A DNA stretch of 34,256 nucleotides from Nitrospirota bacterium (lineage in GTDB: Bacteria; Nitrospirota; Nitrospiria; Nitrospirales; Nitrospiraceae). Position numbers and translations under genes: made by a program. The DNA lies in the NCBI GenBank assembly GCA_020027965.1, contig JAHRHE010000052.1:1-34256 (forward strand). Direction: 5' to 3'. Numbering within the stretch: the stretch's first letter is position 1; every line of letters starts with the position of its first letter. Of the stretch, positions 16,126 to 26,065 are shown in pieces. The notes under the pieces are model-generated. The model ran no database searches, was not told the DNA's origin, and saw nothing but the letters and a program-made list of their open reading frames with translations.

Positions 16126-17646
16126 CTAAAAGAACCGCTTTCGCTGGCTTGCGGACGGGATGTTCTCTTCTGACCGATATTTGGCGACCGTTCGACGGGC
16201 AATCATGATGTGGTGGCTCTTGAGCCGCGCCGCAATCTCTTGGTCCTTCAGGGGATGTTGCGCATCTTCCTCGGCCACCATCTTGCGAATCATCTCCCGA
16301 ACCGTTACGGAAGAGAGCATGTCGGCATTCTGATCTGATCGCTGGATGCCGGTATTGAAGAAAAACTTCAACTCCAGCATTCCCTGCGGGCAATACATGT
16401 ACTTGTTGGCCGTGACCCGACTGATCGTCGACTCGTGCATCCCGATATCCTCAGCGACCTGCTTGAGCACGAGCGGCTTGAGGTACTGAACCCCCTTCTC
16501 GAAGAACGGTTCCTGAAATTTCACGATGCTCTGCACAACTCTGACGATGGTCCTGTTACGCTGCTCGATACTGCGGATGATCCACTGGGCGCCCCTGAGC
16601 TTATCCTCCAGGTAGGCTTTGGTCGCCTCGCTGTTATCTTTGCTGCGCGAGAGCAATTGCCTATAGTACGGACTGATGCGGAGGCGTGGCAGACCATCGT
16701 CGTTCAGCAAGACGACCCACTCGCCTTCATTCTTGACCACAAACACATCGGGGACAATGACGTAATTGTCCGCCGTAAAGTACGGGCGGCCGGGTTTCGG
16801 CTCTAACCCCTCGATGACCTTGGTCGCCTCGAAGACCTCCTCGACGGTCACGCCCAACGCCTTGGCAATCCGTGCGTAGTGCTTTTTTTCCAGATCCTTG
16901 AGGTGGTAGGTGACGATGGCTTCGACCAGCGAACCCTTGAGCGAGCTTGCGCGTGCCTGGCCGCGACCGATGGGATTGCGGTCCAGATGCCGGAGTTGAA
17001 TGAGAAGGCACTCGCGTAGATCTCGAGCGCCCACGCCTGGAGGATCAAACGTATGCACGTGTTTCAAGACGGACTCGACGACATCCACCGGGGCCTTCGA
17101 ATCAGCAGCAATCTCCTCGATCGGCATCCTGAGGTACCCTTCGTCATCCAGATTGCCGACGATCATCTGACCGATCATCTTCTCGCTGTCGGAGAGTCCT
17201 GACAGACTCAGCTGCCACAACAGGTAGGATTCGAGCGACATGGGCTTGGCCACCGTCTGCTCATAGGACGGGAACTCGTCCTGCGCTGCGGCGGGGTACT
17301 CCGTATCTCCTGCGCGCCGATCGCTCCCGAAGTAGTCGTCCCAGTTTGCCGCGGACAGTTCCTCCGCTGTCTCGCGACCTTCTGCCGGCGGCTCTTCGGG
17401 GGTTCCTGTCGCCTCCGCCTGCTCGACGACTTTCTTTTCCTGCTCCCACTCTTCGGCCGCCGCGCCGTCGCTCTCTTCGGCATCGACATCAGCTTGCACT
17501 TCCTCCAATAGCGGGTTCTCCATGAGGTGTTGCGTGAGGGTCTGCTGGAGTTCGAGCCTGGAAAGCTGGAGCAGCTTGATCGCCTGTTGAAGCTGCGGCG
17601 TCATGATGAGCTTCTGACTGAGACGCAGATCCAGCCGCAGTTTCAT
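16126..17646 (-). CDS. rpoN: RNA polymerase sigma-54 factor
   Basis: Sigma-54 directs RNA polymerase to -24/-12 promoters that need an enhancer-binding ATPase. It has 506 residues. The glutamine- and leucine-rich region I (MTPQLQQAIKLLQLSRLELQQTL) is followed by an acidic linker (about 50-115) and the core-binding region. The helix-turn-helix (QVAEDIGMHESTISRVTANKYM) and the RpoN box ARRTVAKYR (483-491) complete it. The start is the ATG at 17646. It lies 27 bp downstream of lptB in the conserved lptB-rpoN-hpf order. No -24/-12 promoter was found in this window. Confidence 0.97.
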   Translation of the reverse strand: MKLRLDLRLSQKLIMTPQLQQAIKLLQLSRLELQQTLTQHLMENPLLEEVQADVDAEESDGAAAEEWEQEKKVVEQAEATGTPEEPPAEGRETAEELSAANWDDYFGSDRRAGDTEYPAAAQDEFPSYEQTVAKPMSLESYLLWQLSLSGLSDSEKMIGQMIVGNLDDEGYLRMPIEEIAADSKAPVDVVESVLKHVHTFDPPGVGARDLRECLLIQLRHLDRNPIGRGQARASSLKGSLVEAIVTYHLKDLEKKHYARIAKALGVTVEEVFEATKVIEGLEPKPGRPYFTADNYVIVPDVFVVKNEGEWVVLLNDDGLPRLRISPYYRQLLSRSKDNSEATKAYLEDKLRGAQWIIRSIEQRNRTIVRVVQSIVKFQEPFFEKGVQYLKPLVLKQVAEDIGMHESTISRVTANKYMYCPQGMLELKFFFNTGIQRSDQNADMLSSVTVREMIRKMVAEEDAQHPLKDQEIAARLKSHHIMIARRTVAKYRSEENIPSASQRKRFF

Positions 17647-17673
17647 GCCGATCCTCTTAAGCCCGAACCTCGG

Positions 17674-18462
17674 TTACAACTTGAACCGCTCACCTAAATA
17701 AATCGCTCTGGCTGTAGAACTGTTGACGATCTTCTCCGGCGGACCAGACTCCAGAATCCCCCCCTCGTTGATGATATAGGCGCGGTCCGTGATCGAGAGG
17801 GTCTCCTGTACATTATGGTCTGTAATCAGAATCCCGATCTGTTTTTTCTTGAGGCCCAGGATGATTTGCTGGATATCCCCGACCGCAATGGGATCAATGC
17901 CCGCGAAGGGCTCATCGAGGAGCAGGAACTGGGGCTGGATCACCAGGGCACGCGAGATCTCCAGACGGCGTCGCTCTCCACCCGAGAGCGCATAGGCCTT
18001 GCTCTCCCTCCGGTCCGTCAGACCCAGTTCCCTCAGCAGAGACGTGGCACGGCGCGCGCGCTCCTCACCCGAGAGGTCGAGCGTTTCCAGAATGGCCAGC
18101 ACATTCTCCTCGACGGACAGGCGCCTGAATACGGACGATTCTTGCGGGAGATAGCCGATGCCGCGCCGGGCACGCTTGAACATGGGCAGGTTAGTGATGG
18201 CCACCCGGTTCAGAAGAATGTCGCCCGCGTCCGGCTGGCAGAGCCCGACCATCATATCGAAGATCGTGGTCTTTCCGGCTCCATTCGGCCCCAGCAACCC
18301 CACGACCTCGCCGGCCTTGACGTCCAGACTGACACCCTTGACGACCTCCCGCCCCCTGAAACTCTTCCGCAGATTGGTGGCCTCCAGACACCGATCTTCC
18401 GGCGGCGTGACAACGGAGACCGGGCTGGCTGGCTGCCTGCCAACCTGTTCGGTTGCCCGCAT
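17674..18462 (-). CDS. lptB: LPS export ABC transporter ATPase LptB
   Basis: Cytoplasmic ATPase of the LptBFG complex that extracts lipopolysaccharide from the inner membrane. It has 262 residues, about 20 more than usual because of an N-terminal leader before CLEATNLRKSF. Walker A is GPNGAGKTT (58-66), the ABC signature LSGGE (159-163) and Walker B FLLLDEP (179-185), with the switch histidine in ILITDHNVQETL. The ATG shares one base with the lptA stop (TGATG), so the genes are translationally coupled. Confidence 0.96.
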   Translation of the reverse strand: MRATEQVGRQPASPVSVVTPPEDRCLEATNLRKSFRGREVVKGVSLDVKAGEVVGLLGPNGAGKTTIFDMMVGLCQPDAGDILLNRVAITNLPMFKRARRGIGYLPQESSVFRRLSVEENVLAILETLDLSGEERARRATSLLRELGLTDRRESKAYALSGGERRRLEISRALVIQPQFLLLDEPFAGIDPIAVGDIQQIILGLKKKQIGILITDHNVQETLSITDRAYIINEGGILESGPPEKIVNSSTARAIYLGERFKL

Positions 18463-19073
18463 CAGCGAATTCCTCCCGGCTCCGGTTCGATCATGACCCG
18501 TGATCCGCCTTCCACCACGCTTCGTTCCTCGGCCAGATACATCGTGATGATCTTGCCCGTCACGCGGGTCCCCTTTTGCCAGGCGACCGGGTCCCCGGTG
18601 AGCACGATTTTTTCCTCATCCGCGTAGTAGATGGCCTTCTTGGAGGTCGCCCGTCCATCCAATCGCTCAATTCTCACGCGCCCTGTGGCCTCGATCAAGC
18701 TGATCGACTGGTTGGACAGGACGGGCATGCCCGCGGCGCCCGACCGCGCGCCCTTGTCCTGCCCCGTCGCTTCTTTCGGCTTCACATCGGCCTGGTCTGC
18801 CGCTTTTCCCCCGGGAGCTGCGTGATCGCTCGGCTTGAACAAGATGACCATTTCGTCCGAATAGACCAACAGGGATCCCTTCGTCAGCACCACCGAACCT
18901 TGGAAGATCGCCTTGTTCTCCTGATTTCGTACGGTCAGTTTCTCCGCGGTGATCGTGGTGGCGGGATTCTCAGCCGGGGCGGGCTTCGACGCACCGGTCT
19001 CCGCAGGGTAGGCAACCGCGGCCCCGATCAAGGCGATCGCGAGGAGGCTACTGCACAATTTCCACGTGGACAT
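18462..19073 (-). CDS. lptA: LPS transport periplasmic protein LptA
   Basis: Periplasmic bridge protein carrying lipopolysaccharide to the outer membrane, 203 residues. A signal peptide (MSTWKLCSSLLAIALIGAAVAYPAE) is followed by the OstA-type beta jellyroll (ITAEKLTVRNQENKAIFQGSVVLTKG). A charged insert rich in Ala, Lys and Asp (about residues 105-130) interrupts the domain, then SLIEATGRVRIERLDGRATSKKAIYYADEEKIVLTGDPVAW follows. I preferred the ATG at 19073 because the signal peptide begins there; an ORF start at 19100 adds nine residues. It overlaps lptC by 26 bp. Confidence 0.92.
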   Translation of the reverse strand: MSTWKLCSSLLAIALIGAAVAYPAETGASKPAPAENPATTITAEKLTVRNQENKAIFQGSVVLTKGSLLVYSDEMVILFKPSDHAAPGGKAADQADVKPKEATGQDKGARSGAAGMPVLSNQSISLIEATGRVRIERLDGRATSKKAIYYADEEKIVLTGDPVAWQKGTRVTGKIITMYLAEERSVVEGGSRVMIEPEPGGIR

Positions 19074-19614
19074 CCTGCAACACCTTGAATTCCTCGGCAT
19101 CGAGTTTCCCCACGAATCCCAGCCCCCTCACTTCGAGGCCGTGGCCCGAGAGCGTCACCGGATCCTTCGTACTGATCTCCCGTCGCGCATCTGTCCAGGC
19201 CAGGTGGTTCGTGTAAATGGTGTAGCCGCTCTCAAGCAGGACCACAATCGGGCCGTTCCGCTTGATGAGGACAAAATCCTTGCGGGTCGTGTCGATCGTC
19301 CCTTCGTCCCCCTCCAGTTTCAGCTCCCAGCCCTTGGCGCCGTACAGGGTAACTTGCACCTGCTCGAGTCGCGCCCGCTTCTCGGCCTCAAACAGACGAG
19401 CCCGATGGGCCAGCACTTCCCATTGGACGGCGCCCCCTCGGGAGTGGACGAAGGAGAACTGGTCGATGCCGGCCTCGGCTTGGCCAACCGACCCGCGTCC
19501 CTTCGAACTGGGGGTCGGGCGCGATTCGGTTCGACTGGCCAGGAGGTAGATCAGGAAGGACGCAAGCAGGACTGCGAGACCAAGCAGACCACCACGCACC
19601 CATCGATGCCACAT
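19048..19614 (-). CDS. lptC: LPS export protein LptC
   Basis: Bitopic inner-membrane protein that hands lipopolysaccharide from LptBFG to LptA, 188 residues. One N-terminal helix (about 8-26, GGLLGLAVLLASFLIYLLA) precedes a periplasmic LptC fold (about 50-188), with paired strands in WELKLEGDEGTIDTTRKDFVLIKRNG and the end VLQDVHVEIVQ. The start is uncertain: ATG at 19614 or TTG at 19626, both with weak ribosome sites. It is first in the lptC-lptA-lptB-rpoN-hpf-rapZ cluster, about 45 nt from its promoter. Confidence 0.9.
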   Translation of the reverse strand: MWHRWVRGGLLGLAVLLASFLIYLLASRTESRPTPSSKGRGSVGQAEAGIDQFSFVHSRGGAVQWEVLAHRARLFEAEKRARLEQVQVTLYGAKGWELKLEGDEGTIDTTRKDFVLIKRNGPIVVLLESGYTIYTNHLAWTDARREISTKDPVTLSGHGLEVRGLGFVGKLDAEEFKVLQDVHVEIVQ

Positions 19615-19663
19615 TGCCTTACCCAAGGAGGATCACGAAGATGAAAACCCACAGACTGGCACG

Positions 19664-19692
19664 ATAATAGCATAGGCGGGCAGGCCTGTAAA
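19664..19692 (-). promoter_or_regulatory. Promoter of the lptCAB-rpoN-hpf-rapZ cluster
   Basis: TTTACA (19692-19687) and TATTAT (19669-19664), each five of six matches, are separated by 17 bp. The predicted start is near 19657. It lies in the 156-bp gap after rplQ and separates the lpt cluster from the ribosomal block. Confidence 0.65.
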
Positions 19693-19770
19693 CCAGCTAC
19701 GGGGGCGTCTACGGGACAGCGGGACACACTGGGCGGCTCGGACGGAAGCCCTGACCGAGGACGGATCGTG

Positions 19771-20232
19771 TCAGGAGGTGGAAGGCGGGGATGCTGGCCT
19801 AGTTGTGGGGGTCTTGGCCCGTTTCGCGGCTGGCCTGACGGCTTCAGCCGGTCCGGACTTTGCACGAGCATCGGTCGGCCTGTCGACCAACTCGATCACC
19901 ACTAACTCGGCGGCGTCCCCGACCCGGCGCCGAGTTTTGATCGTCCGAGTGTACCCTCCAGGCCGGTCGCGATATCGTCCGGCGACCTCCCCGAACAGTT
20001 TCGAGACGACGTCCTTGCTTCGCAGGAAGCTCAGCGCCCTTCGTCGGGCCGGCAGTGTGCCTTCCTTGCCGAGAGTGATCATGCGCTCCGTAAACCCGCG
20101 GGCCTCCTTGGCCTTAGCTTCGGTGGTTTCGATCCGCTCATGTTCCAGCAGCGACGTGACCAGGCTTCGGAACAGCGCCCGCCGGTGTTTCGTATTTCGA
20201 CCAAGCTGTCGACCCTTTTTCCGGTGCCGCAC
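19771..20232 (-). CDS. rplQ: 50S ribosomal protein L17
   Basis: Large-subunit protein at the peptide exit region, 153 residues. The core [43 protein letters not shown] to about residue 120 is typical. A lysine/proline/threonine-rich tail of about 33 residues ([30 protein letters not shown]) extends it beyond the bacterial norm. It is last in the ribosomal block, 12 bp after rpoA. No clear intrinsic terminator follows. Confidence 0.97.
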   Translation of the reverse strand: MRHRKKGRQLGRNTKHRRALFRSLVTSLLEHERIETTEAKAKEARGFTERMITLGKEGTLPARRRALSFLRSKDVVSKLFGEVAGRYRDRPGGYTRTIKTRRRVGDAAELVVIELVDRPTDARAKSGPAEAVRPAAKRAKTPTTRPASPPSTS

Positions 20233-20244
20233 AACGTCCCCCGC

Positions 20245-21249
20245 TTACCCGCTGTTCTTGGCGTTCCCATCCCCGGACGGCAGCGAGTCAAGCCTGATGC
20301 CAAGACTGAGCCCCATTTCAGCCAGGATCTCCTTGATCTCGTTCAAGGATTTCTTGCCGAAATTCTTGGTTTTGAGCATCTCCATTTCGGTCTTCTGCAC
20401 AAGATCCGCGATGGTCTTGATATTCGCATTTTTCAGGCAGTTCGCCGCTCTCACGGACAATTCGAGCTCATTGACGCTCCGGTACAGATTCTTGTTGATT
20501 TCGCGCCGCTCCTCCTCCTTCCGGACCTCAGCCTTCATCTCCCCCAGCTGATCCGGGTGGATGAAGATATCCAGGTGGTCTCGCAGAATCCCTGCTGCGG
20601 CAGACAATGCGTCTTGGGGAGGCAGGCTTCCATCCGTCCAGATTTCAAGCGTCAACTTGTCATAATCGGTGACCCGCCCTACCCGCGCATTTTCGACCTG
20701 AAAGTTCACGCGTTTTACGGGGGAGTAAATCGAGTCCACTGCGATGGCGCCGATCGGGAGCCCCTCTTCCTTGTTTCGCTCGGCTGGGACATATCCCCTT
20801 CCCGGCTTCACCACCATCTCGATGTCGAGATTGGCTTCCTTGTCCAGGGTCGCGATGTGCAGATCGCCGTTCAGGATCGTCACATCGGCGTCGTGAATGA
20901 TGTCGGAACCTTTCGCCTCGCCGGGGCCTTTTTTCCGGAGACGAATAGTCTTCGGCTTGTCCGTGTGCAGCTTCAGCCGGAGGCTTTTTACATTAAGTAT
21001 AATACCTGTCACGTCCTCCGTCACCCCCGGGATCGTGGAGAACTCGTGCAGCACCCCTTCGATTCGGACCGTCGTCACGGCAGCTCCCCCCAGGGACGAC
21101 AGCAGCACACGACGCAGGGAATTGCCGATGGTCGTGCCGAATCCTCGTTCGAAGGGCTCGGCCATGAACTTGCCGTAGGTCGCAGAAAGAGTCTCCTTGT
21201 CGGCTTCGACCCGCATCGGGACCTGGAAGTCCTTCATTGCCTTGATCAT
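20245..21249 (-). CDS. rpoA: RNA polymerase alpha subunit
   Basis: 334 residues. The N-terminal dimerisation domain ([48 protein letters not shown]) and the C-terminal domain ([46 protein letters not shown]), which contacts UP elements and activators, are complete. I set the start at the ATG at 21249 behind GAAGGGGG; an upstream ATG at 21273 is in frame but lacks a site. It lies between rpsD and rplQ, the usual alpha-operon order. Confidence 0.98.
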   Translation of the reverse strand: MIKAMKDFQVPMRVEADKETLSATYGKFMAEPFERGFGTTIGNSLRRVLLSSLGGAAVTTVRIEGVLHEFSTIPGVTEDVTGIILNVKSLRLKLHTDKPKTIRLRKKGPGEAKGSDIIHDADVTILNGDLHIATLDKEANLDIEMVVKPGRGYVPAERNKEEGLPIGAIAVDSIYSPVKRVNFQVENARVGRVTDYDKLTLEIWTDGSLPPQDALSAAAGILRDHLDIFIHPDQLGEMKAEVRKEEERREINKNLYRSVNELELSVRAANCLKNANIKTIADLVQKTEMEMLKTKNFGKKSLNEIKEILAEMGLSLGIRLDSLPSGDGNAKNSG

Positions 21250-21331
21250 GATTCCCCCTTCGACTTGTCTCAATGGGCGGAGGGCCCGCGGGCCGCCTGT
21301 TGGCCGGGCTCGCAGGACATCGAGCCTCGTG

Positions 21332-21958
21332 CTATCTCGAATACAGTTCCACCACTAATTGCTCATTCACTGGAAGTGCGATCTCTTCCTTGGTCGGAAG
21401 CCCGCGCACCGTTCCTTTGAACGCGGCGCGGTCGAGCTCCAACCAGCCTGGGATCCCTCTCCCATCGACGGCTTCGAGCGCCGACTGGATGGGAACCAGG
21501 CCGCGACTCCGTTGACGGACCTCGATCACATCGCCGGCCTTGACCAGATACCCGGGCACGTCGGTCTTCTTCCCGTTGACCAGCAAGTGGCCGTGATTCA
21601 CCAGTTGCCTGGCCTCCTTCCGCGAAGAGCCGAATCCAAGCCGGTAGACGACATTGTCCAACCGGCACTCGAGCATTCGCAGGAGATGGTCGCCCGTGAT
21701 CCCCGCCTTTCGCTCCGCCTTCCCGAAGACGCCACGGAACTGCCGCTCCATCAGCCCATAAATCCGCCTGAGCTTCTGCTTCTCACGCAACTGCGCGCTG
21801 TACTCCGAGACGCGCTGACGGCCTTGCCCGTGTTGCCCGGGCGGATAGCTTCGACGCTCGATGGCACACTTCTCAGTCATGCAGCGCGACCCCTTGAGAA
21901 ACAGTTTCACCCCTTCACGCCGACAGAGCCGACAAACGGGCCCTCGGTACTTCGCCAC
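21332..21958 (-). CDS. rpsD: 30S ribosomal protein S4
   Basis: Primary 16S rRNA-binding protein, 208 residues. It carries the zinc-binding type of N-terminus with Cys9, Cys12, Cys26 and Cys31. The S4 RNA-binding domain ([41 protein letters not shown]) is complete. S4 represses the alpha operon translationally in E. coli; no pseudoknot was identified here. A 120-bp spacer with an octamer array precedes it. Confidence 0.98.
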   Translation of the reverse strand: MAKYRGPVCRLCRREGVKLFLKGSRCMTEKCAIERRSYPPGQHGQGRQRVSEYSAQLREKQKLRRIYGLMERQFRGVFGKAERKAGITGDHLLRMLECRLDNVVYRLGFGSSRKEARQLVNHGHLLVNGKKTDVPGYLVKAGDVIEVRQRSRGLVPIQSALEAVDGRGIPGWLELDRAAFKGTVRGLPTKEEIALPVNEQLVVELYSR

Positions 21959-21986
21959 GATTTCCCTCCTTCGTCAGAATTTCATG

Positions 21987-22070
21987 CTTTGGTGATCTGG
22001 TGATGTGGTCATTGACGAATCCGTCTTCCGTCTGCGCCCCAAATCAGCAAATCAACAAATCACCAAATCG
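21987..22070. repeat. Facing degenerate octamer arrays in the rpsK-rpsD spacer
   Basis: The plus-strand array at 21987-22010 contains CTTTGGTG, ATCTGGTG and ATGTGGTC. The opposing array at 22039-22070 is four contiguous 8-nt units: CCAAATCA, GCAAATCA, ACAAATCA and CCAAATCG. The arms are imperfect reverse complements separated by 28 bp, so the transcript can fold as a hairpin between rpsK and rpsD. Confidence 0.72.
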
Positions 22071-22078
22071 TACATTCC

Positions 22079-22462
22079 TCAGACACGTCGTCGTTTCGGC
22101 GGACGACAGCCGTTGTGCGGGATCGGTGTCACGTCCCGAATCAGATTGATCCGCAGACCCGCGCTCTGGAGCGAGCGGATGGCGGACTCGCGTCCGGAAC
22201 CGGGACCGTTCACGTACACATCCACCTGCCGCATGCCGTGTTCCATCGCCTTCCTGGCTGCGGTTTCGCCCGCCCGCTGCGCCGCAAACGGTGTGCTCTT
22301 GCGGGAGCCCTTGAATCCCTGGTTCCCAGAACTAGTCCAGACCACCGCGTTGCCGCTCATGTCGGTGATAGTCACAATCGTATTGTTGAATGACGCCTGG
22401 ATGTGGGCGATTCCGCTCTGAACAGTCTTGCGTTCTTTCTTTTTCCCCTTCTTGACGCTCAT
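22079..22462 (-). CDS. rpsK: 30S ribosomal protein S11
   Basis: Platform protein of the small subunit, 127 residues. The sequence [46 protein letters not shown] and the end [18 protein letters not shown] are diagnostic. The start is the ATG at 22462 (MSVKKGKKK) with GAGGAG 6 nt upstream; an ATG ten codons earlier overlaps that site and is rejected. It follows rpsM. Confidence 0.98.
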   Translation of the reverse strand: MSVKKGKKKERKTVQSGIAHIQASFNNTIVTITDMSGNAVVWTSSGNQGFKGSRKSTPFAAQRAGETAARKAMEHGMRQVDVYVNGPGSGRESAIRSLQSAGLRINLIRDVTPIPHNGCRPPKRRRV

Positions 22463-22507
22463 GCGTGGCTCCTCACAGTTCCGGCCGATCACTCCCCCGC
22501 AGGCGCA

Positions 22508-22906
22508 CTAGGGTTTCCCCGACGGGGCAGGGGCTGCGGGTTTGCGGGCCTTCCCGATCGCTGCTCGACGGCCCTTTCGAGTCCTGGCGTTGGTCCTCGT
22601 CCGCTGCCCACGCACCGGCAGACTCTTCCGATGCCTCAAGCCACGATAGGTTCCGGTATCCACCAGACGTTTGATATTCATCGTGACTTCCTTGCGGAGG
22701 TCCCCTTCCACTTTACAATCACGTTCAATGGTCTCTCGGAGTTTGACGATCTCATCCTCGCTGAGATTCTTGACGCGGGTGCTCCCCTCCACGCCCGATT
22801 TCTTCAGGATCTGATTGGAGGTCGTCCGGCCAATTCCAAAAATATAGGTCAAGCCGACATCCACTCGTTTCTCTCTCGGAAGGTCAACCCCTGCTATCCG
22901 CGCCAT
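22508..22906 (-). CDS. rpsM: 30S ribosomal protein S13
   Basis: Head protein of the small subunit that contacts tRNA and L5, 132 residues. The helix-hairpin-helix region ([22 protein letters not shown]) and the basic end ([25 protein letters not shown]) are typical. A Pro/Ala-rich tail ([11 protein letters not shown]) extends it slightly. GGAGGAG precedes the ATG at 3 nt. The spacer upstream holds a heptamer array. Confidence 0.98.
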   Translation of the reverse strand: MARIAGVDLPREKRVDVGLTYIFGIGRTTSNQILKKSGVEGSTRVKNLSEDEIVKLRETIERDCKVEGDLRKEVTMNIKRLVDTGTYRGLRHRKSLPVRGQRTRTNARTRKGRRAAIGKARKPAAPAPSGKP

Positions 22907-22916
22907 AACTCCTCCG

Positions 22917-22951
22917 CATCAGCCATCAACCATCCGCAATCAACCATTCGG
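22917..22951. repeat. Degenerate heptamer array between rpmJ and rpsM
   Basis: Five contiguous 7-nt units: CATCAGC, CATCAAC, CATCCGC, AATCAAC and CATTCGG. It ends 3 nt from the rpmJ stop and begins next to the rpsM ribosome site, so it fills the whole spacer. No facing arm is seen here. Confidence 0.68.
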
Positions 22952-22954
22952 GAA

Positions 22955-23068
22955 CTAGCCTTGTCGCTGTTTATGACGGGGGTTTTCGCACAGGACCCTC
23001 ACCACCCCCCGCCGCCGGAGGACTCTGCACTTCGAGCAAATGGGCTTCACCGACGATTTGACCTTCAT
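22955..23068 (-). CDS. rpmJ: 50S ribosomal protein L36
   Basis: A 37-residue zinc-binding protein: [10 protein letters not shown], Cys11, Cys14, a basic stretch LRRRGVVRV, Cys27, then His32. All four zinc ligands of the zinc-containing (C+) form are present. It sits between infA and rpsM, the conserved place for rpmJ, with a TAG stop at 22957-22955. Confidence 0.96.
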   Translation of the reverse strand: MKVKSSVKPICSKCRVLRRRGVVRVLCENPRHKQRQG

Positions 23069-23085
23069 GACGACACCCCAACATC

Positions 23086-23304
23086 CTATTTAAATCGGTA
23101 CGTAATCCGTCCCCTCGTCAGATCATAGGGTGACAGTTCCACCGTGACCTTATCCCCTGGCAGGATCCGGATGAAGTGCATTCGCATCTTGCCGGAAATA
23201 TGGGCGAGAATCCTGTGCCCGTTCTCAAGTTGGACCCGGAACATGGCGTTCGGGAGTGTCTCAGCGACGGTCCCCTGCACTTCGATGATGTCTTCCTTCG
23301 GCAT
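23086..23304 (-). CDS. infA: Translation initiation factor IF-1
   Basis: An OB-fold protein of 72 residues that binds the ribosomal A site at initiation: [72 protein letters not shown]-type sequence is complete from residue 1 to 72. An AAGG lies about 10 nt before the ATG. A longer in-frame reading upstream is rejected because the family begins at this Met. It lies 35 bp after map. Confidence 0.97.
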   Translation of the reverse strand: MPKEDIIEVQGTVAETLPNAMFRVQLENGHRILAHISGKMRMHFIRILPGDKVTVELSPYDLTRGRITYRFK

Positions 23305-23339
23305 CGACGTCGGCCTTGTCGGTAATCGAGTCGCCCCCG

Positions 23340-24089
23340 CTACAGTTTCGTGAGGATCCGGGCCGGCCCGTTCGCCTGGATCGCAATGGTGTGCTCGAAA
23401 TGGGCAGACAGGGCCCCGTCGACCGTCACCGCTGTCCAATGATCCTCGAGGACACGCACAGCGCTCGAGCCCATATTGACCATCGGCTCGATCGCCAGCA
23501 CCATCCCCACCTGCAGGCGCGGTCCCTGCCCCGGTTTCCCGTGATTGGGCACCTGAGGCTCCTCATGCAGTTGGCGGCCGATTCCGTGCCCCACGAAATC
23601 GGTCACCACCGCGTACCCGGCGACCTCCACGTGCTGCTGGATCGCATGCGAGATATCGGACAGCCGATTGCCCACCACCGCCTGTTCGATCCCCTTGTAG
23701 AGCGCCTCCTCCGTCACCCGGAGCAGCTTCTCCACTTCAGGAGGAACCTTTCCGACCGGAACGGTGACGGCCGAGTCTCCATAAAACCCATCAACAATGG
23801 CGCCGAGGTCGAGACCGATGATGTCTCCCTCCTTGAGCACACGCTTCGACGGAATCCCGTGCACTACCTGCTCGTTCACCGAGGCACACAGGGTCTTCGG
23901 GTAGTTGCGATAGCCTTTAAACGCGGGCACCCCTCCGCGTCCGCGGATGAATTCTTCGGCCAGCCGATCCAAGGCCTCGGTCGTCATTCCGGCCCGGACC
24001 TCCCGCCTCAGGGCCTGCAGGGTCTCCGCCACCAACTTGGAGGCCCTCGCCATGATCTCGATTTCTTCCGGGGTCTTGAGAATAATCAT
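23340..24089 (-). CDS. map: Methionine aminopeptidase, type I
   Basis: It removes the N-terminal Met from nascent proteins, 249 residues. The five metal ligands can be read: Asp94 (GLDLG), Asp105 (YGDSAV), His168 (FVGHGIG), Glu201 (AIEPM) and Glu232 (HFEHT), spaced as in the E. coli enzyme. His78 (VVHGIP) matches the substrate-binding histidine. Its ATG overlaps the adk stop in ATGA. It lies between adk and infA, a common order in the spc operon. Confidence 0.97.
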   Translation of the reverse strand: MIILKTPEEIEIMARASKLVAETLQALRREVRAGMTTEALDRLAEEFIRGRGGVPAFKGYRNYPKTLCASVNEQVVHGIPSKRVLKEGDIIGLDLGAIVDGFYGDSAVTVPVGKVPPEVEKLLRVTEEALYKGIEQAVVGNRLSDISHAIQQHVEVAGYAVVTDFVGHGIGRQLHEEPQVPNHGKPGQGPRLQVGMVLAIEPMVNMGSSAVRVLEDHWTAVTVDGALSAHFEHTIAIQANGPARILTKL

Positions 24090-24742
24090 GCGACGCCGTG
24101 CTCAGCCAGCAGCTTCACCAGGCGTTCCTGCACCTCTTCGACCCGGCCAGATCCGTCGAGGTCTGAGAGAAGACCTCGTTCGCGATAGTACTGGACCAGC
24201 GGGGCTGTCTGCGCATCGTAGACCGAGAGTCTGGCTTCCACCGTCTCTCGCTGATCGTCGCTCCGCTGCATGAGCTCGTTCCCGCATCGGTCACACCGAC
24301 CGGCACGCTGGGGTGGCGAGAAGTCCACGTGGTACACCGCCTGGCATGTCGGGCAGCTTCGTCGGCCGCTCAACCGGCGCACCACCTCATCGCGCGGCAC
24401 GGACACGTTCACCACCCGGTCGAGTCGCTCCTTTCTGGAGTTCAGCAGGTCCGTCAATCGCTCGGCCTGGTGGACCGTCCTGGGAAAGCCATCCAGCAAG
24501 AACCCGTCCGCGCAGGCCGGCTCAGCCAGTTTGTCCTTCACAATGCCCACGACCACCTCATCCGGCACCAACTGGCCCCGATCCATATACGCTTTTGCCT
24601 GCAGTCCCATCGCCGTCTTGCTCCGGATTGCCTCACGCAGGATGTCTCCGGTCGAGATCCTGGGATGGCGGAAGCGCGACGCGATCAGCTCGGCTTGTGT
24701 GCCCTTTCCGACGCCCGGCGCTCCGAGAAATACCAGCCGCAT
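24086..24742 (-). CDS. adk: Adenylate kinase
   Basis: It interconverts AMP, ADP and ATP, 218 residues. The P-loop is GAPGVGKGT (7-15), the AMP site RISTGDILR (28-36) and DGFPRT (84-89). The long LID domain carries a zinc site with Cys130, Cys133, Cys150 and Cys153, as in Gram-positive and many other bacterial forms. It lies 9 bp downstream of secY and overlaps map by 4 bp. Confidence 0.97.
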   Translation of the reverse strand: MRLVFLGAPGVGKGTQAELIASRFRHPRISTGDILREAIRSKTAMGLQAKAYMDRGQLVPDEVVVGIVKDKLAEPACADGFLLDGFPRTVHQAERLTDLLNSRKERLDRVVNVSVPRDEVVRRLSGRRSCPTCQAVYHVDFSPPQRAGRCDRCGNELMQRSDDQRETVEARLSVYDAQTAPLVQYYRERGLLSDLDGSGRVEEVQERLVKLLAEHGVA

Positions 24743-24751
24743 GCGGGATCC

Positions 24752-26065
24752 TTACCCGCTCCGCCCTTTCAGCCGCCCTTTGGCCAGGAAGCCCTCATAG
24801 TTTCGCATCAGCATGTGCGACTCGATTTGCTGAGCCGTGTCCAGGCCGACGCCGATGACGATGAGCAGCGAGGTCCCGCCAAAATAGAACGGAACGTTCA
24901 GCTTATAGATCAGGAACTCCGGAATCACGCACACGGCGGCCAGGTACAGGGATCCCCCGAACGTCACCCGGGTCAACACATTATAGATGTAATCCGACGT
25001 CCGCTGCCCCGGTCGGATGCCAGGGATGAATCCGCCGTACTTCTTCATGTTGTCGGCCATATCCACCGGGTTCAGCACGACCGCAGTGTAAAAGAAGCAG
25101 AAAAACACGATCAGCCCGACGTAGAGGAGCGTATAGAGCAGAGACCCCGGCGAGAGCTGGCCGCCAAGGGTCTGCACCCAGGGAATCTGAATGAACCCCG
25201 CGATCGTGGCCGGGAACGCAATGATCGAGGACGCGAAGATCGGCGGAATGACGCCCGCGGTGTTGATCTTGAGCGGGATGTACGTGCTCTGCCCTCCGAA
25301 CACCTTCCGTCCGATTACCCGCTTGGCGTATTGAACCGGAATCTTGCGCCGCCCGCTTTCCAGAAAGACGATCGCCGCCACGACCCCCAGCATGATGAAG
25401 ACGAGCGCAAGCAGGAGGAAGAAGCTCAACTGTCCCACCTGGTACAGATCAAACGTCTGGCTGACCGCGCTCGGCAGCCGGGCCACGATCCCGGCGAAGA
25501 TGATCAGCGAGATCCCATTGCCGATGCCCCGCTCGGTGATCTGCTCTCCCAGCCACATGAGGAACGCGGTCCCTGAGGTCAGCGTGATGACGGTCATGAG
25601 GCGGAACGACCATCCGGGGTTCAACACGAAGGCGCCTTGGTTCATGCCCTCCAGACCCACCGCGATGCCAAAACCCTGGATGAGCGCGATCGCGATGGTT
25701 CCGTACCGCGTATACTGGATGATCTTCTTCCGGCCGCGCTCCCCCTCCTTGGCCAGCTTCGCCAGATGCGGGATCACGACCGTCAGCAGCTGCAGAATAA
25801 TCGAGGCGCTGATGTACGGCATGATCCCGAGCGCGAAAATCGTCAGTCGCGACAACGCGCCGCCCGAGAAAATATCCAGAAATCCGAGCAGCGAGCCGCC
25901 TTTCTCGGACAGGAACTTCGCCAGCGCCGCGTTGTTGATCCCCGGCGTCGGGATAAACGCGCCCACCCGGTACACGGCCAGCATCACGAGCGTGAACAGT
26001 ATGCGGGTCCGCAGCTCCGGGATCTTGAAGATGTTCTGAATGCTTGTGAGGAGTCGCTCAAACAC
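24752..26065 (-). CDS. secY: Protein translocase subunit SecY
   Basis: Channel subunit of the Sec translocon, 437 residues with about ten transmembrane helices. The N-terminus [31 protein letters not shown] and the plug/TM2 region [10 protein letters not shown] are typical. So are the cytoplasmic loop [30 protein letters not shown] and the C-terminal loop [18 protein letters not shown]. The start overlaps the rplO end by 8 bp. Confidence 0.98.
   Translation of the reverse strand: MFERLLTSIQNIFKIPELRTRILFTLVMLAVYRVGAFIPTPGINNAALAKFLSEKGGSLLGFLDIFSGGALSRLTIFALGIMPYISASIILQLLTVVIPHLAKLAKEGERGRKKIIQYTRYGTIAIALIQGFGIAVGLEGMNQGAFVLNPGWSFRLMTVITLTSGTAFLMWLGEQITERGIGNGISLIIFAGIVARLPSAVSQTFDLYQVGQLSFFLLLALVFIMLGVVAAIVFLESGRRKIPVQYAKRVIGRKVFGGQSTYIPLKINTAGVIPPIFASSIIAFPATIAGFIQIPWVQTLGGQLSPGSLLYTLLYVGLIVFFCFFYTAVVLNPVDMADNMKKYGGFIPGIRPGQRTSDYIYNVLTRVTFGGSLYLAAVCVIPEFLIYKLNVPFYFGGTSLLIVIGVGLDTAQQIESHMLMRNYEGFLAKGRLKGRSG

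Noticed and set aside
15671-16393. 240-residue reading of hpf starting at 16393
   Set aside because: The first 124 codons overlap rpoN and look like shadow sequence. The HPF family begins at the Met at 16021, which has a GGAG before it.
19627-19770. Intrinsic terminator after rplQ
   Set aside because: No stem followed by a U tract was found in the spacer, so read-through into lptC or factor-dependent termination is possible.
21987-22070. Short regular repeats as a CRISPR array
   Set aside because: Units are 7-8 nt, degenerate and contiguous, without spacers, and no cas genes are present.
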